This document shows positions 35,746 to 64,000 of a DNA stretch of 64,000 nt, in pieces. The DNA lies in the NCBI GenBank assembly GCA_963693365.1, contig CAVNZM010000005.1:8804001-8868000 (forward strand). The letters are read 5' to 3'. The translations under genes and the position numbers were made by a program. Every line of letters begins with the position of its first letter. The stretch's first letter is position 1. This DNA comes from Amoebidium appalachense (lineage: Eukaryota; Ichthyosporea). Below the pieces are notes generated by a model, which was given only the letters and a program-made list of their open reading frames with translations, made no database searches and had not been told where the DNA came from.

Positions 35746-37857
35746 AGAAAGGGGGGGGGGGGGGAATACCGTCTGAGCAACTGATAATACATAGGGGAGA
35801 ATCCGGCTGTAGCCATTGTGCCCCCTAAGCAGAAAAAAAAAATAAAAGAAAGGGGGAAAAAAGATGTTAGTATACATGATGCAGAGTAGGAAAATGGTGT
35901 GCATACGGTAAACATGCGCTTGTGTCTTCGGGTTGTTGGCCTGGGCACTTACGTAGTGTTCGAGTATGTCTCGTACATGTGCCTCTATGAAATAGTTTTG
36001 TTTGAGAGCATGCGAATGTGTGGTTGCTCTGCGTTGCATTTGTGACTGGACATCTTGTGCCTGAACTTATTTGTTGAATGGACATGGGCTATACTGAATG
36101 CACATGGGTCTATGTTGGATGCACATGCCATGGTTGTCTGGTGAAGTTGCCAACAAATATTCCTACTTCTTTTATTGTTTTACAAAAACTCTCCCCCTAT
36201 TCTCTAACGACATATATGTGTGCATGAATAAGCGTGTGCAAAATTCGGGAAGGGTAGAAAGGGGGAGGCGGCGGGATGGGGGGGGGGGGGGGGGGGGAGA
36301 ATGGCAAGAGCCCCGGGTTGAGGGGAGGGAGGGGGGGGGGGGGGGGGGGGGCTAAGGAGACAGACAGAGAGAGAGAGAGTGAGAAGAAGAAAGAGGGAGG
36401 CCGGGAGAGGAGTGAGGGTGGGAGAGAAAGGGGGGGGGGGGGGGGGGGAATGGGGGAGGCAGAGAGTGGGGGCGGAGGTAAAGAGGGAGAGTGAGAACGA
36501 AAGGGACAGGGGGGGGGGGAGAGAGGGAGGGAGAGGGAGATGGGAGCTAAAGGGGGGGGGGGGGGGGGAAGGGGGGGAAGGGACGCAGGGAGGGGAAGAG
36601 AGAGAGAGAGAGAGAGGTAGAGAGAGAGAGAGTACCTTTTTCCCCTTTCCAGACACCTTATTTGCCAACCTGTCCGTGCCCTTCTTTCCAACATTGAAAG
36701 ACACCCCTGTGATCTCTTTGCCCTCAGCAAGCGCAATGTGGTGAGGTGAGAGTCCGGAAACACATAACCTGCATGGGAGAAAAGTTTTTAGATGGCATGC
36801 ACACATCACACATAAACACAAACATGTATACATATACACAATCACACAATCACACACACAGAACAAACACACAACACATGCACACATGCACACACACACA
36901 CACGCCCGCACGCCCGCCCGCACGCACGCATGCACGCATGCACGCACACGTGCGCACGCACACCCACCCATACCCACACACACACACCCTCACCCCCACC
37001 CACACCCCCGCCCACACCCACCCACCCACCCACCCACCCGCCCACACACACACACACGCACACACCCACACACACCTGTTGCTGTGCTGGAATACGTATT
37101 GGTCCTGGCCGGGTTTACCGTTTGCATCTGCACCGCAGAGGGAAAGAATTAAAGTCAGAAACAAACGACACAAGACACACTCTGAAGATCTTAGGTACAG
37201 CAAAAAACCATCAGCAACTTTTTCCACTCTTACTATTTTTAACGGCATACATGATTTCACAATCCCCCCCCCCCCCCCCCTCCTTATCCCCCCCCCCCCC
37301 CCCCCCCCTCCTTTCTCTAAAAAAAAAAAGGAAAAAAAAAAAAGAGGAAAGAAAGAAACAGAAAAGAGGAAACCCTACATATCTTCCCCGCCCCCTCCCC
37401 CCCCCCCCCCCCCCTCCCCCCTCAGGCCCGCCTTCCTGTTGCTTGGTCTTGGAGGAGAAAGGCAAGGGGTTGACTTCTGCATAAACAGGAACCAGAACAC
37501 AACCCACAAGTATGCTGGGTGGTAAAAGACAAACAGAGGTCATAAGTGCCCCCCCCCCCCCCCCCCCCCCCCCCTCCCCCCGGTGCTCCCCCCTCCACAA
37601 CCACTCACCCACCCATGCAAAACAAAACCAAACAAAACAAAAAAAAAAATCCTTCTGGCCCTACTCCTTCTCCCCCCCCCCCCCCCCCCTCCCCCCTTCC
37701 CCAGCTGCACAGCAAAACACTCCGTCCCTTCCCATGGGAAAAGAACTCCGAAAGTTTGGAGGGAAAGGAGAGGGAGGGAAGAGGGGGGGGAGAGAGAGAG
37801 ATAGGGGCGGGGAGGGAGGGAGGGAGGGAGGGAGGGAGGGAGGGAAGGAGGGGGGGG

Positions 37858-37935
<78 letters not shown>

Positions 37936-37959
37936 AGGGAGAGAGAGGGAGGGAGGGGG

Positions 37960-38033
<74 letters not shown>

Positions 38034-38339
38034 AAGAGGGAGAGAGAGAGAGAGAGAGATAGAGAAGAAAGAGAAAGGAGGGGGGGGGGGAGAGAGAGAG
38101 GGACAGAGAGGGAGAGAGAGCTGAAGCGAGAGAGAGAGCTAGAAAGAAGTCACAACTATAGCTCCGCAAGGCTTTGTGCCTTCGCTTTCTCTCCGCCAAC
38201 AATCCTACCCCCCCCCCCCCCCCCCCCCCCCCCTCTCCTCTCCCTCCCCTTTCCCTCCTCCAGTGCCGGCGCCATCCATACCAGGCAGGTAGCGTTGAGT
38301 GAAGTAACGCTGCACGGGGGGAATGGGTTCGGTAGCCAT
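33647..38339 (-). CDS. ABITRAM: Abitram/FAM206 protein, 6 exons
   Basis: Minus-strand exons: 38339-38282, 37127-37076, 36768-36636, 35824-35770, 35053-34962, 33823-33647. Phases fit at all five introns and give 188 aa, close to the usual length of about 180. The start [20 protein letters not shown], the QHSNR motif, [41 protein letters not shown] and [11 protein letters not shown] are hallmarks of Abitram (actin-binding transcription modulator, FAM206A), a glycine-cleavage-H/lipoyl-like fold protein without the lipoyl lysine. In animals it is reported to bind actin and act in the nucleus of neurons; its role in a single-celled organism is unknown. The C-terminal ~25 residues are G/E-rich and not conserved. 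The introns hold long purine tracts and a duplicated GT segment. The gene is divergent from DDX47. Confidence 0.92.
34139..34456. repeat. tandem duplication with about 179-bp offset in Abitram last intron
   Basis: TGGATGAAAGTGTTTGTGTG through GAATGTGTGAAGGTGTCCGCGCACGGACACGAGTG to ATGTGCGCATGCTTTG occurs at about 34139-34276 and again at 34317-34456, nearly identical apart from GT array length. GTGTCCGCGCACGGACAC inside each unit is an inverted repeat. Confidence 0.9.
37784..38130. repeat. long polypurine (GA)n/(GGGA)n tract
   Basis: About 340 nt are almost entirely purine on the plus strand: GGGA units at 37808-37850, then GA arrays at 37860-37930 and 37961-38030, with few interruptions. 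It lies in the first intron of Abitram, where the sense strand is polypyrimidine. A related purine-rich stretch covers about 36246-36630 in the third intron. Confidence 0.95.
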
Positions 38340-38981
38340 GACGTCTGGCAGGGTGTCTTACAAAGACAGTATGAGGTCCACTTTTTATAGAAGAAGCCTG
38401 TAGTTCTGTTGGTAATTCTTAAGCCTGCGTGTTTATCCAAGAGAATGAAGCGAGTGTCCTCAACAGGTGCTGCGCGAAGTACTACAGTGGTTGCAGCAAC
38501 CCGTTCATTTCGAGTTCAAATAGTCTGAAGCACTCTCTGCGTTTCTCTGACAAAGACACGAAAGTAGCTGAGTCCTTAGGCGATTAAATTGCGTCATCTG
38601 GTGCCAAATGGTGCGTGTCAGACTACACCTTTGTGGCACGAACACGAGTGTACACGTGCGCATGCGCTTTTTTACGCCTATTATTTGTAGCGGTGGTAAA
38701 TTTGAAAGAAACAAGAGAAGAGGGAATCGATTAAATTTTATAGCAAAGGTGTTGTCAAAACGAAGGAAAGGAAAAAGGAATAGAACGTAAATAACCGTTA
38801 GGTTGTTTTATTTTCATGTTTGCGTTCTAGTTGTTCAGACCAACCCTGTACAGGATCAGTGACAACCAAGCATGCCATTTCATTAGTTTTTTCCCCTGTA
38901 TTTTCTTCTTGTCCTAGCTGAATAAAAAGGACAAACGAGAGGAGGCGCAGATATTACGTAAAACTTTGATATTCCGCGAGA
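38340..38981. promoter_or_regulatory. divergent intergenic region, Abitram and DDX47
   Basis: The Abitram start (minus strand, 38339) and the DDX47 start (38982) are separated by 642 bp of unique sequence without microsatellites, unlike nearly all other non-coding DNA here. That makes it a likely shared bidirectional promoter. No strong TATA box was recognised. Confidence 0.6.
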
Positions 38982-50840
<11,859 letters not shown>

Positions 50841-52627
50841 CCGGAAAAGACCTGCAAATTTTAAGTCGGCATGCAAGATCTCAGACTTTTTTTTCCTGCC
50901 ATCGATATCTCCCGATGTTTTCCAGCGAGAGAGTAGAAGAGTCGAGACCGGTGCACTTTTTGTAGCGGAATAGGAGCCCTTCGAGAGGAAGGGAGTTTTG
51001 TGCGCCGTTTGCATGTGTGGGTGTGGGTGTGTGGGTGTGCTGTTGGTGTGTGTGTTTTGCCTCTCAGGGGTTATGTGAGTTCTTGTGTGTCGGTGTAGAC
51101 ATGTGCGGGTGTGTGACTCTGTGTGTTCGCTCGCATGATATGTCTGCCAAGCATGTACAAACGTACGATGTTGATATGCATGTATGGTATATGAATGATA
51201 TTAATCCACAGTTCTTTTTTTCAACATACCTCTTATGGCGGTTGTATGAATGGACGTTTTCCTGCATTTTCTTTTTTTGTATTTTTTTTTTTTTTGGGAA
51301 AAAGCACTGTTTGGATGTATGGGAGGCTTCGATTTCCCCGATTCAAATAAAACTAACCTTTGGGGCGTGAAAGGAAAAAAGAAAGAGATTTCGATTGCAG
51401 AAAACCATGCATGTAGTAATTTATCGATGTGTCTCCTCCAAAAGCTATAGCATGCAAGTGCACAGACACTCGCAGCTGAATATGTTTCACGAGCAAATAC
51501 AGTCATGAGAATTTTAACCCATCACGAGTGATGGGCTGCATACTTTGCAAAAAGCAACGGAGGGGTGAAGCTGTGCATCTCTCGTGCAATTTAATTACTC
51601 AAAACCAGATTTGCTTCTGTTCCTTTTCCCTTTTTTTTTTAATGAATATTATTGGGGGGGGTAGACAACGAGTACATGTGAGTTTTCAGACTAGTGTGTG
51701 TACATGCCCCCACACATGCACATGTGCGTACGCCTGCGATGGCTTCTTTTTACAGAAGCCATTTGCTACAAATAGAGCACATGTACAACACCACCACCAT
51801 GTTTATTCTGGAATGGCGACTAGAAACGCAATCGCTCGAGCTCGTTTTTCCTCACTTTCGCATGTGTCCAGATCATGTGATTACTTACAGCTAGTACCAG
51901 CTAGCTCGTTAGAACTTCAACTCTCGGGGGTGTAGGTGGAGGTAGCTACCTTGATAAAACCCCGAATAATAAACATATAAATTAGGAACCAAACAAACAC
52001 ATGAATCAGTAAACTTAGACCGATACGTTGCATTAGGCATCTACATCGACATGTACTCGCCCTGGATATTGATTAGCATGAGCAAGTCTTGCTATGTAAG
52101 CAATAGCTATATCCAATGCCGGCAAGGATTTTATAAGCCTTTTTTTTTTGACCGTTCCCTCGTTTTAGATTAACCTGCCGGTGTCCGACACAGCTGTATA
52201 GACATATACCAGAAACCAGTTAGAACAGTAAGTACATCGTGTTTCGGGTGTAAGGCACGAGATCAACAAACAAACAAATTGTATTGCATATCATCTGCAA
52301 GTTTTTCTGAGACTCCATCTCCCCCCCCCCCCCCCCCCCCCCCCCCCCATCCCCGCACCGGGGCCCCCCTTACAAACATCGAAACCGTCAGACCACACAC
52401 GTGCATGCACACACCCACACCTACACCCACAAAGAAACACAAAAACACACACAGATATACGTGATGACTTATCCACAGAACGCACGCGCACACAGACCCC
52501 CCCCCCACCTCCCCCCCGCCCCACCCTCCCCCTCTTCGCCAGAGCTTTACAACACGTACACATAGACTAACCCTTCAATTGTGAGAAACCACCTTCCATT
52601 TTAGGCATTTATCTCTATTTTTGGTGT
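50841..52627. other. intergenic region between convergent DDX47 and MEK genes
   Basis: This is mostly unique sequence with short T runs, an AATAAA at 51346, a C run at 52320-52348 and CA-rich patches (52390-52500). No coding sequence was found. It should contain both poly(A) sites. Confidence 0.6.
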
Positions 52628-59524
<6,897 letters not shown>

Positions 59525-59800
59525 TTTAACACTCTTAAGGAAAGGCCAGAGCTAAATTGCTTTCTGGTGTATGAGCCGAAAATACTATGAAAATACTCGA
59601 AAGTATACAGTTAGAACAGTAGTATGCTCTAGTCGCCGAGGCTGTACAGGGTTTGGGGTAAGAGTTGCGATGTGTCGACGAATTCGCGAAGTTCGAAGAT
59701 TTCGTTTTTCCCAGCGAGCCGCTGAGCATATATGTAGGGGGGGTTTATGCACTTTGTATATACTGCTGCGGACATCAGCCTCACTTGACAGCTTGACGGC
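59525..59800. other. MEK 5' flank and possible LINE 3' end
   Basis: This short stretch lies upstream of the MEK start. A minus-strand open frame (59829-59629) overlaps the end of the reverse-transcriptase remnant in another register and may be its frameshifted continuation; I cannot verify this. Confidence 0.35.
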
Positions 59801-60289
59801 CTACTGCGTTTTCCGGCGCAGCCAATCAAATGCAGCTAGTGACTTCTGCAATAAAACAACCCTAGGTGTGGAAAGGCCAGTAAGAAACGTACAGGTTGTG
59901 TAGTGGAAGTCATCTAGTGATTGGAGAACATTTGCAACGGTATCAGGGGGTGCCATAGCTAATAAAGGCAACCCGTACTCAGACAAAGGGCGAATAAAGG
60001 TGCGAAATATACTAAGACGGTTGTGTAAGTGTACAGTAGTAGAAAGATTAGCAAGATACACATCCCTAAATAAACGAAGACACCTGCCTGCACTCTCCAC
60101 CCGACGGTCGACTATCCGTTTGAAACATACTATGCCCCACTCATCCACCGGAACCCCCAAATACTTACAAAAAAATATATTCGATTGGGCGAGGGAGGGG
60201 ACTGCCGAATATACAAACGTCGTCCCATGCCGGTTCGATGTTGATAAAAGGAAGCACATTTGGGGGTTTACGCTGTTTACTCGAGGCAA
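59801..60289 (-). pseudogene. non-LTR retrotransposon reverse transcriptase fragment
   Basis: A 162-codon minus-strand frame contains KYLGVPVDEWG, then an Arg/Ala/Leu-rich helix, IFRTFIRPLSEYGLPLLA and LQSLDDFHYTTCTFLTG. This order (YLGV, then ...P.. EYG.., then LQ...) is typical for the C-terminal thumb region of LINE-type reverse transcriptases. The catalytic domain, endonuclease and 5' part are missing, so it is a truncated fragment. There is no poly(A) tail or target duplication that I can define. An alternative is an unrelated chance ORF, less likely given the motif order. Confidence 0.6.
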
Positions 60290-60461
60290 AGAGAGACCAG
60301 TCTCAGGTATGGGGGGTTTTTGCTCGGAATATCCCCTCAGCGGTATATCATGATCACGTACATAGATGTCGGGTGATGACTATATATCAGGGTTTACTTT
60401 CTCTACGAGTCTCTACGAGACACCATAAAGACTAAGAAAAATCAATTAGTTGGGGTTCCCC

Positions 60462-60464
<3 letters not shown>

Positions 60465-60549
<85 letters not shown>

Positions 60550-60577
60550 CTCCCCTGGGACACTCGGTATCAGCTGG

Positions 60578-60663
<86 letters not shown>
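60465..60663. repeat. T run, G run and (GT)n array
   Basis: About 34 T are followed by about 50 G and, after 30 bp of unique sequence, 84 nt of GT repeat. Such compound homopolymers are typical of this window. Confidence 0.95.
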
Positions 60664-60666
<3 letters not shown>

Positions 60667-60992
60667 CGCTAGAATTTTGTAGTGATGTGTTTCTCAAGCC
60701 AATCAATACATCTAATAAACAGGTCGTAGTTACGCGTGTTTAGTATAAAATCAAGGATGTTGTAATTTACAGGTAGGCTATCTTTCTGGGTGTCTGTTGT
60801 GAATGTGACGTGTGTGTGTTGTGGAATTATGTGGTCTATCAAACTACATTTGGCGATACATGACCGTTTAGGTATTCACAGACACTAAGAAGGGCGGCAA
60901 GGGGTAGGTATGCAGAATGGGGGCCAGGGGGGGGGGGGGGGGAGGGGGGGGGAGGGGGGAGGAATAAAATCCGTAAAGAATTTACAAAAGTT

Positions 60993-61080
60993 GGAGCTAT
61001 GGCCAGTAATATATGGAGGGAGTAAAAAGACTGAAAGGAGCTATGGCCAGTAATATATGGAGGGAGTAAAAAGACTGAAA
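60993..61080. repeat. perfect 44-bp tandem duplication
   Basis: GGAGCTATGGCCAGTAATAT... ending GACTGAAA occurs twice back to back (60993-61036 and 61037-61080). Confidence 0.95.
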
Positions 61081-61540
61081 AGAAGATGTGGGGGAGGGGC
61101 ATCATTATTATCCCCCCCACCCCCCACCCCCCCCACCCCCCTTCCGGGCTCTCTATCAATCACAATCACGGCCACCATCACATACAAGTGCACACACTTT
61201 TTATTACATGAATAATGTCGGCGACATTTTTCTTGATATGTTAATAGGTGTGCGCATTCTTCCGAGTGGGAACAAGGGGAGGGAGTAATGCCTGCAGCAA
61301 AATCCTAGTAGATATGATAGCTATTAATTATCTTGTTTCTATCGTTTTGATAAACTCTTCCTATAATACACCGTCCCTTATTTGGTCCACAATAGTATTT
61401 TGCTACACTAACCTTACAGGCTGTGCCCGTTATGCCGACAAGGAAACACTTTGTGAGTGACACCTCGCGAGGTGCATTACCCCCTGGCAACCCTATCAGA
61501 GGAAATGCATGGTAAAACGTAAACGAGAGAGAGGGGAAGG

Positions 61541-61571
<31 letters not shown>

Positions 61572-61817
61572 AGGGTGGGATTCCGGAATCCTCCAGAATC
61601 CGAGTTCATGCAAACGGTCGGTGCAGTTATAAACCTAAATTGCTTGTAGATTTGCTAGTCGAGTATGTAAGTTGTGCCGTTTGCAGAACCCATATGTAAT
61701 AAATGGCGTAATCGAAAGAAAATGGATACGGTGTGTGTGTGTATGTGTGTGTGTGTGTGTCACAGTGTGTGTGTGTGTGTGTGTGCCACGGTGTACAACA
61801 CATACATACACACACAC

Positions 61818-61848
<31 letters not shown>

Positions 61849-61907
61849 GGCACACCGTCACACACACACAGGCACACAAACACACAAACACACGCGCGCG
61901 CACACGC

Positions 61908-61944
<37 letters not shown>

Positions 61945-62017
61945 ACGCTGTCTGTGTGTGTGCGTGTGTGTGCCGTATGTTTTGTGTGTGTGTGTGTGTG
62001 CTTTGTGTGTGTGTGAC

Positions 62018-62096
<79 letters not shown>

Positions 62097-62178
62097 CGCT
62101 GTCTGTGTGTGTGCGTGTGTGTGCCGTATGTTTTGTGTGTGTGTGTGTGTGCTTTGTGTGTGTGTGACGGTGTGTGTG

Positions 62179-62234
<56 letters not shown>

Positions 62235-62680
62235 TGCGCGCGTGTGTGTGTGTGCATGTGCGTGTGCGTGTGTGTGTGTGTTCTTAATCTTCTCTCTCTC
62301 TCTCTTTTTTTTTTAAGCTTGGGGGGAGGGGGGGGGGGGGGTTGACGAGGGGGCTTCAAGATAAAAGTACTACCCTTTGGGTGCTATGTTTAACAGAGAG
62401 AGAAGGTGTGTCTTTGTGTGTGTGTGTGGGGGGGGGGGGGGGGGGGGGGGGGATGGGGAAAGAGCCTCAGAAAAAGCCAGAGGACTAGAGAGCTGGGATG
62501 GGCAGTCTTCGCTGGGCTTGCTTCGAAAGCCCCTTCTTTTAAAAAATATATTTCTTCGAGAAAGGCTCTTAAAAGAAAAAACTAGCTTGTGCACCTGGGA
62601 GGCCAGCTCCCAGGTCTCACCCCTTTTTTCAATAGCTTCTACCAATTACAGCGCCGCCATAGGCGACATTAAAAATTCTG

Positions 62681-62762
62681 TAAAAGTGCACTCGGAAAAA
62701 TCAAGTCACTACTCAGTGATGTAAAAGTGCACTCGGAAAAATCAAGTCGCTACTCAGTGATG
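62681..62762. repeat. 41-bp tandem duplication in the aldolase 3' region
   Basis: Units 62681-62721 and 62722-62762 (TAAAAGTGCACTCGG...AGTGATG) differ by one A/G. They lie 11 bp beyond the aldolase stop codon, so probably in the 3' UTR. Confidence 0.95.
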
Positions 62763-62773
62763 CGGCAAACTAT

Positions 62774-63853
62774 CTAGTTGCGGTTGACGCAGTTGAGGTC
62801 CTTGAATGCCTCGTTCAGGCGAGCAATCATGCCCGTCTCAGCAGCGCGCACCCACACCCTTGGGTCGTAGTACTTCTTGTTTGGTGCATCCTCGCCCTTG
62901 GGGTTGCCAATCTGGCCCTGCAGATAGGCCTCGTTCTTCTTGTAGAACTCAAGCAGCCCGGACCAGTAGCCCCACTGCGTGTCCGTGTCGATGTTGAACT
63001 TGACCACACCGTGCCTGAGCGCCTCCTCAATCTCGTGCTTGGCCGAACCGCTGCCGCCGTGGAAGACAAAGAAACATGGGTTGTCCTCCTTTGTGCTGTA
63101 CTTCTCTTTGATGTATTTTTGGCAGTCGCCGAGGATGGACGGCTTGAGCTGCACGTTGCCCGGCTTGTACACTCCGTGCACGTTACCGAACGCCGCGGCG
63201 ATGCAGAAGCGCGGGGAGACGGGCATGAGGGTGGAGTAGACGAGGTCGATGTCCTCGGGCTGTGTGTAGAGTTTGCTCTTGTCGACGTGGCTGTTGTCCA
63301 CGCCGTCCTCCTCGCCGCCCGTGATGCCGATCTCCATCTCCAGCGTCATGTCCATCTTGCTGATGCGCTCTAGCAGCTCCTTGGCCTTGGCCACGTTTTC
63401 CGCGTGCGGCTCCTCGCTCATGTCGAGCATGTGCGAGGAAAAGAGGGGCTTGCCGGTCTTCTTGAAGTGCTCCTCCCCCGCGGCAATGACCCCCTCGACC
63501 CACGGCAGCAGTTTCTTAGCGCAGTGGTCCGTGTGCAGGATCACGGGCACCCCGTAGTGCTCGGCCATGGCGTGCACGTGGTGCGCACCGGCAATGGCGC
63601 CCAGGATGGAGGCCTGCTGGTTCTTGTTGTCGATGCCCTTGCCGGCCATGTAGGCGGCGCCGCCGTTGGAGAACTGGATGATGATGGGCGAGTTGTTGCT
63701 GCGGGCGGCCTCGAGGGCGGCGTTGATGGTGGAGGAGGAGGTGCAGTTGACGGCCGGGATGGCAAAGTGGTGCTCCTTGGCGTACTGGTACACCTTGGTC
63801 ACGTCCTCGCCGGTGAGCACGCCGGGCTTGACAAAGGACAGAACTCCAGACAT
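62774..63853 (-). CDS. FBA1: fructose-bisphosphate aldolase, class II
   Basis: 359 aa, intronless, from the ATG at 63853. It catalyses cleavage of fructose 1,6-bisphosphate to dihydroxyacetone phosphate and glyceraldehyde 3-phosphate in glycolysis (cytosol), using a divalent metal. Visible motifs are HTDHC with D109 and metal-ligand H110, E172/E174, the EED catalytic loop (E181/E182), GNVHGVY with H226, FHGGSGS with H265, and NIDTDTQ for substrate binding. Length and motifs match the class IIA enzymes of yeast and E. coli; animals use the unrelated class I enzyme, which is informative for the organism. Strong C-ending codon bias and lack of introns resemble the intact UNC93-like gene and suggest high expression. 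Confidence 0.97.
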   Translation of the reverse strand: MSGVLSFVKPGVLTGEDVTKVYQYAKEHHFAIPAVNCTSSSTINAALEAARSNNSPIIIQFSNGGAAYMAGKGIDNKNQQASILGAIAGAHHVHAMAEHYGVPVILHTDHCAKKLLPWVEGVIAAGEEHFKKTGKPLFSSHMLDMSEEPHAENVAKAKELLERISKMDMTLEMEIGITGGEEDGVDNSHVDKSKLYTQPEDIDLVYSTLMPVSPRFCIAAAFGNVHGVYKPGNVQLKPSILGDCQKYIKEKYSTKEDNPCFFVFHGGSGSAKHEIEEALRHGVVKFNIDTDTQWGYWSGLLEFYKKNEAYLQGQIGNPKGEDAPNKKYYDPRVWVRAAETGMIARLNEAFKDLNCVNRN

Positions 63854-64000
63854 GTTTGCGTTTTAGTTGGTGCAGCTACGCTGTAGAAGCGAATGTTGTT
63901 TTTGTTGGATTGAAAAGTTTGTGGTGAGAAATGTGAATAGGAGCTGTTTACATACCTGGCTTACCTCAATCAGAACGACGTTGATTGGTGCAGGTTTCGA
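63854..64000 (-). promoter_or_regulatory. aldolase upstream region (partial)
   Basis: This is unique sequence with pyrimidine-rich stretches on the minus strand directly before the ATG. No clear TATA box lies inside the window. Confidence 0.35.

Larger units (their letters stand above)
60290..62680. other. spacer between LINE fragment and aldolase
   Basis: Besides the arrays listed separately it holds G tracts (60930-60960, 61546-61572, 62428-62452) and CA/GT compound arrays (61735-62280). In the latter a block containing GACGCTGTCTGTGTG and CCGTATGTTTTGTG is repeated (about 61943 and 62093). No gene was seen. A perfect 9-bp hairpin ACCTGGGAG/CTCCCAGGT lies at 62593-62615. Confidence 0.6.

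Noticed and set aside
37540-38202. Ser/Leu- or Glu/Arg-repeat protein in the GA tract
   Set aside because: Pure (GA)n translation inside the first intron of Abitram.
61600-62345. CRISPR-like regular repeat
   Set aside because: The repeated blocks are duplicated GT microsatellite segments; there are no unique spacers and the DNA is clearly eukaryotic.

Overview
This window is nuclear DNA from an intron-rich eukaryote. Genes are split into many short exons with canonical GT-AG junctions. Introns and spacers are filled with (CA)n/(GT)n, (GA)n and long C or G homopolymers. The gene set combines an opisthokont-type MEK kinase, an Abitram/FAM206 protein, a DDX47/Rrp3 helicase, an UNC93-like MFS protein, a class II (fungal/bacterial-type) fructose-bisphosphate aldolase and a calcium-binding EGF fossil. 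This suggests a unicellular relative of animals, for example an ichthyosporean. That assignment is inference from gene content and architecture only.

Layout: (1) 686-12503 (+): a 14-exon, 777-aa single-pass membrane protein with a large ectodomain ending in a basic RRRRQ motif, a stalk, one membrane span and a Q/N/P-rich tail; I do not recognise the family with confidence. (2) 13608-17408 (-): a decayed, intron-containing UNC93-like pseudogene. (3) 17947-18312 (+): an orphan 3' exon of a small membrane protein. (4) 18766-25526: a complete Ty1/copia element with two 925-bp LTRs that look identical and a CTGAG target duplication. (5) 25532-30424: a repeat-rich spacer with a broken EGF exon. (6) 30536-31930 (+): an intact, intronless UNC93-like gene. 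(7) 33647-38339 (-): Abitram, 6 exons. (8) 38982-50840 (+): DDX47/Rrp3 helicase, 13 exons, divergent from Abitram across 642 bp. (9) 52628-59524 (-): a MAP kinase kinase, 8 exons. (10) 59801-60289 (-): a LINE-type reverse transcriptase remnant. (11) 62774-63853 (-): class II fructose-bisphosphate aldolase, intronless.

All exon chains were built by hand from splice signals and reading phase. For the membrane protein, Abitram, DDX47 and MEK, every junction is phase-compatible from ATG to stop. The genes have unrelated jobs (MAPK signalling, rRNA processing, glycolysis, transport, cell surface) and no shared pathway is implied.

The most unusual theme is the relation between repeats and splicing. 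Many donors are the first GT of a (GT)n array, many acceptors are the AG that ends a (CA)n array, and several introns therefore have complementary ends. A second theme is local partial exon duplication, seen in three of the four multi-exon genes. One case in DDX47 keeps frame and would duplicate the helicase motif V segment.
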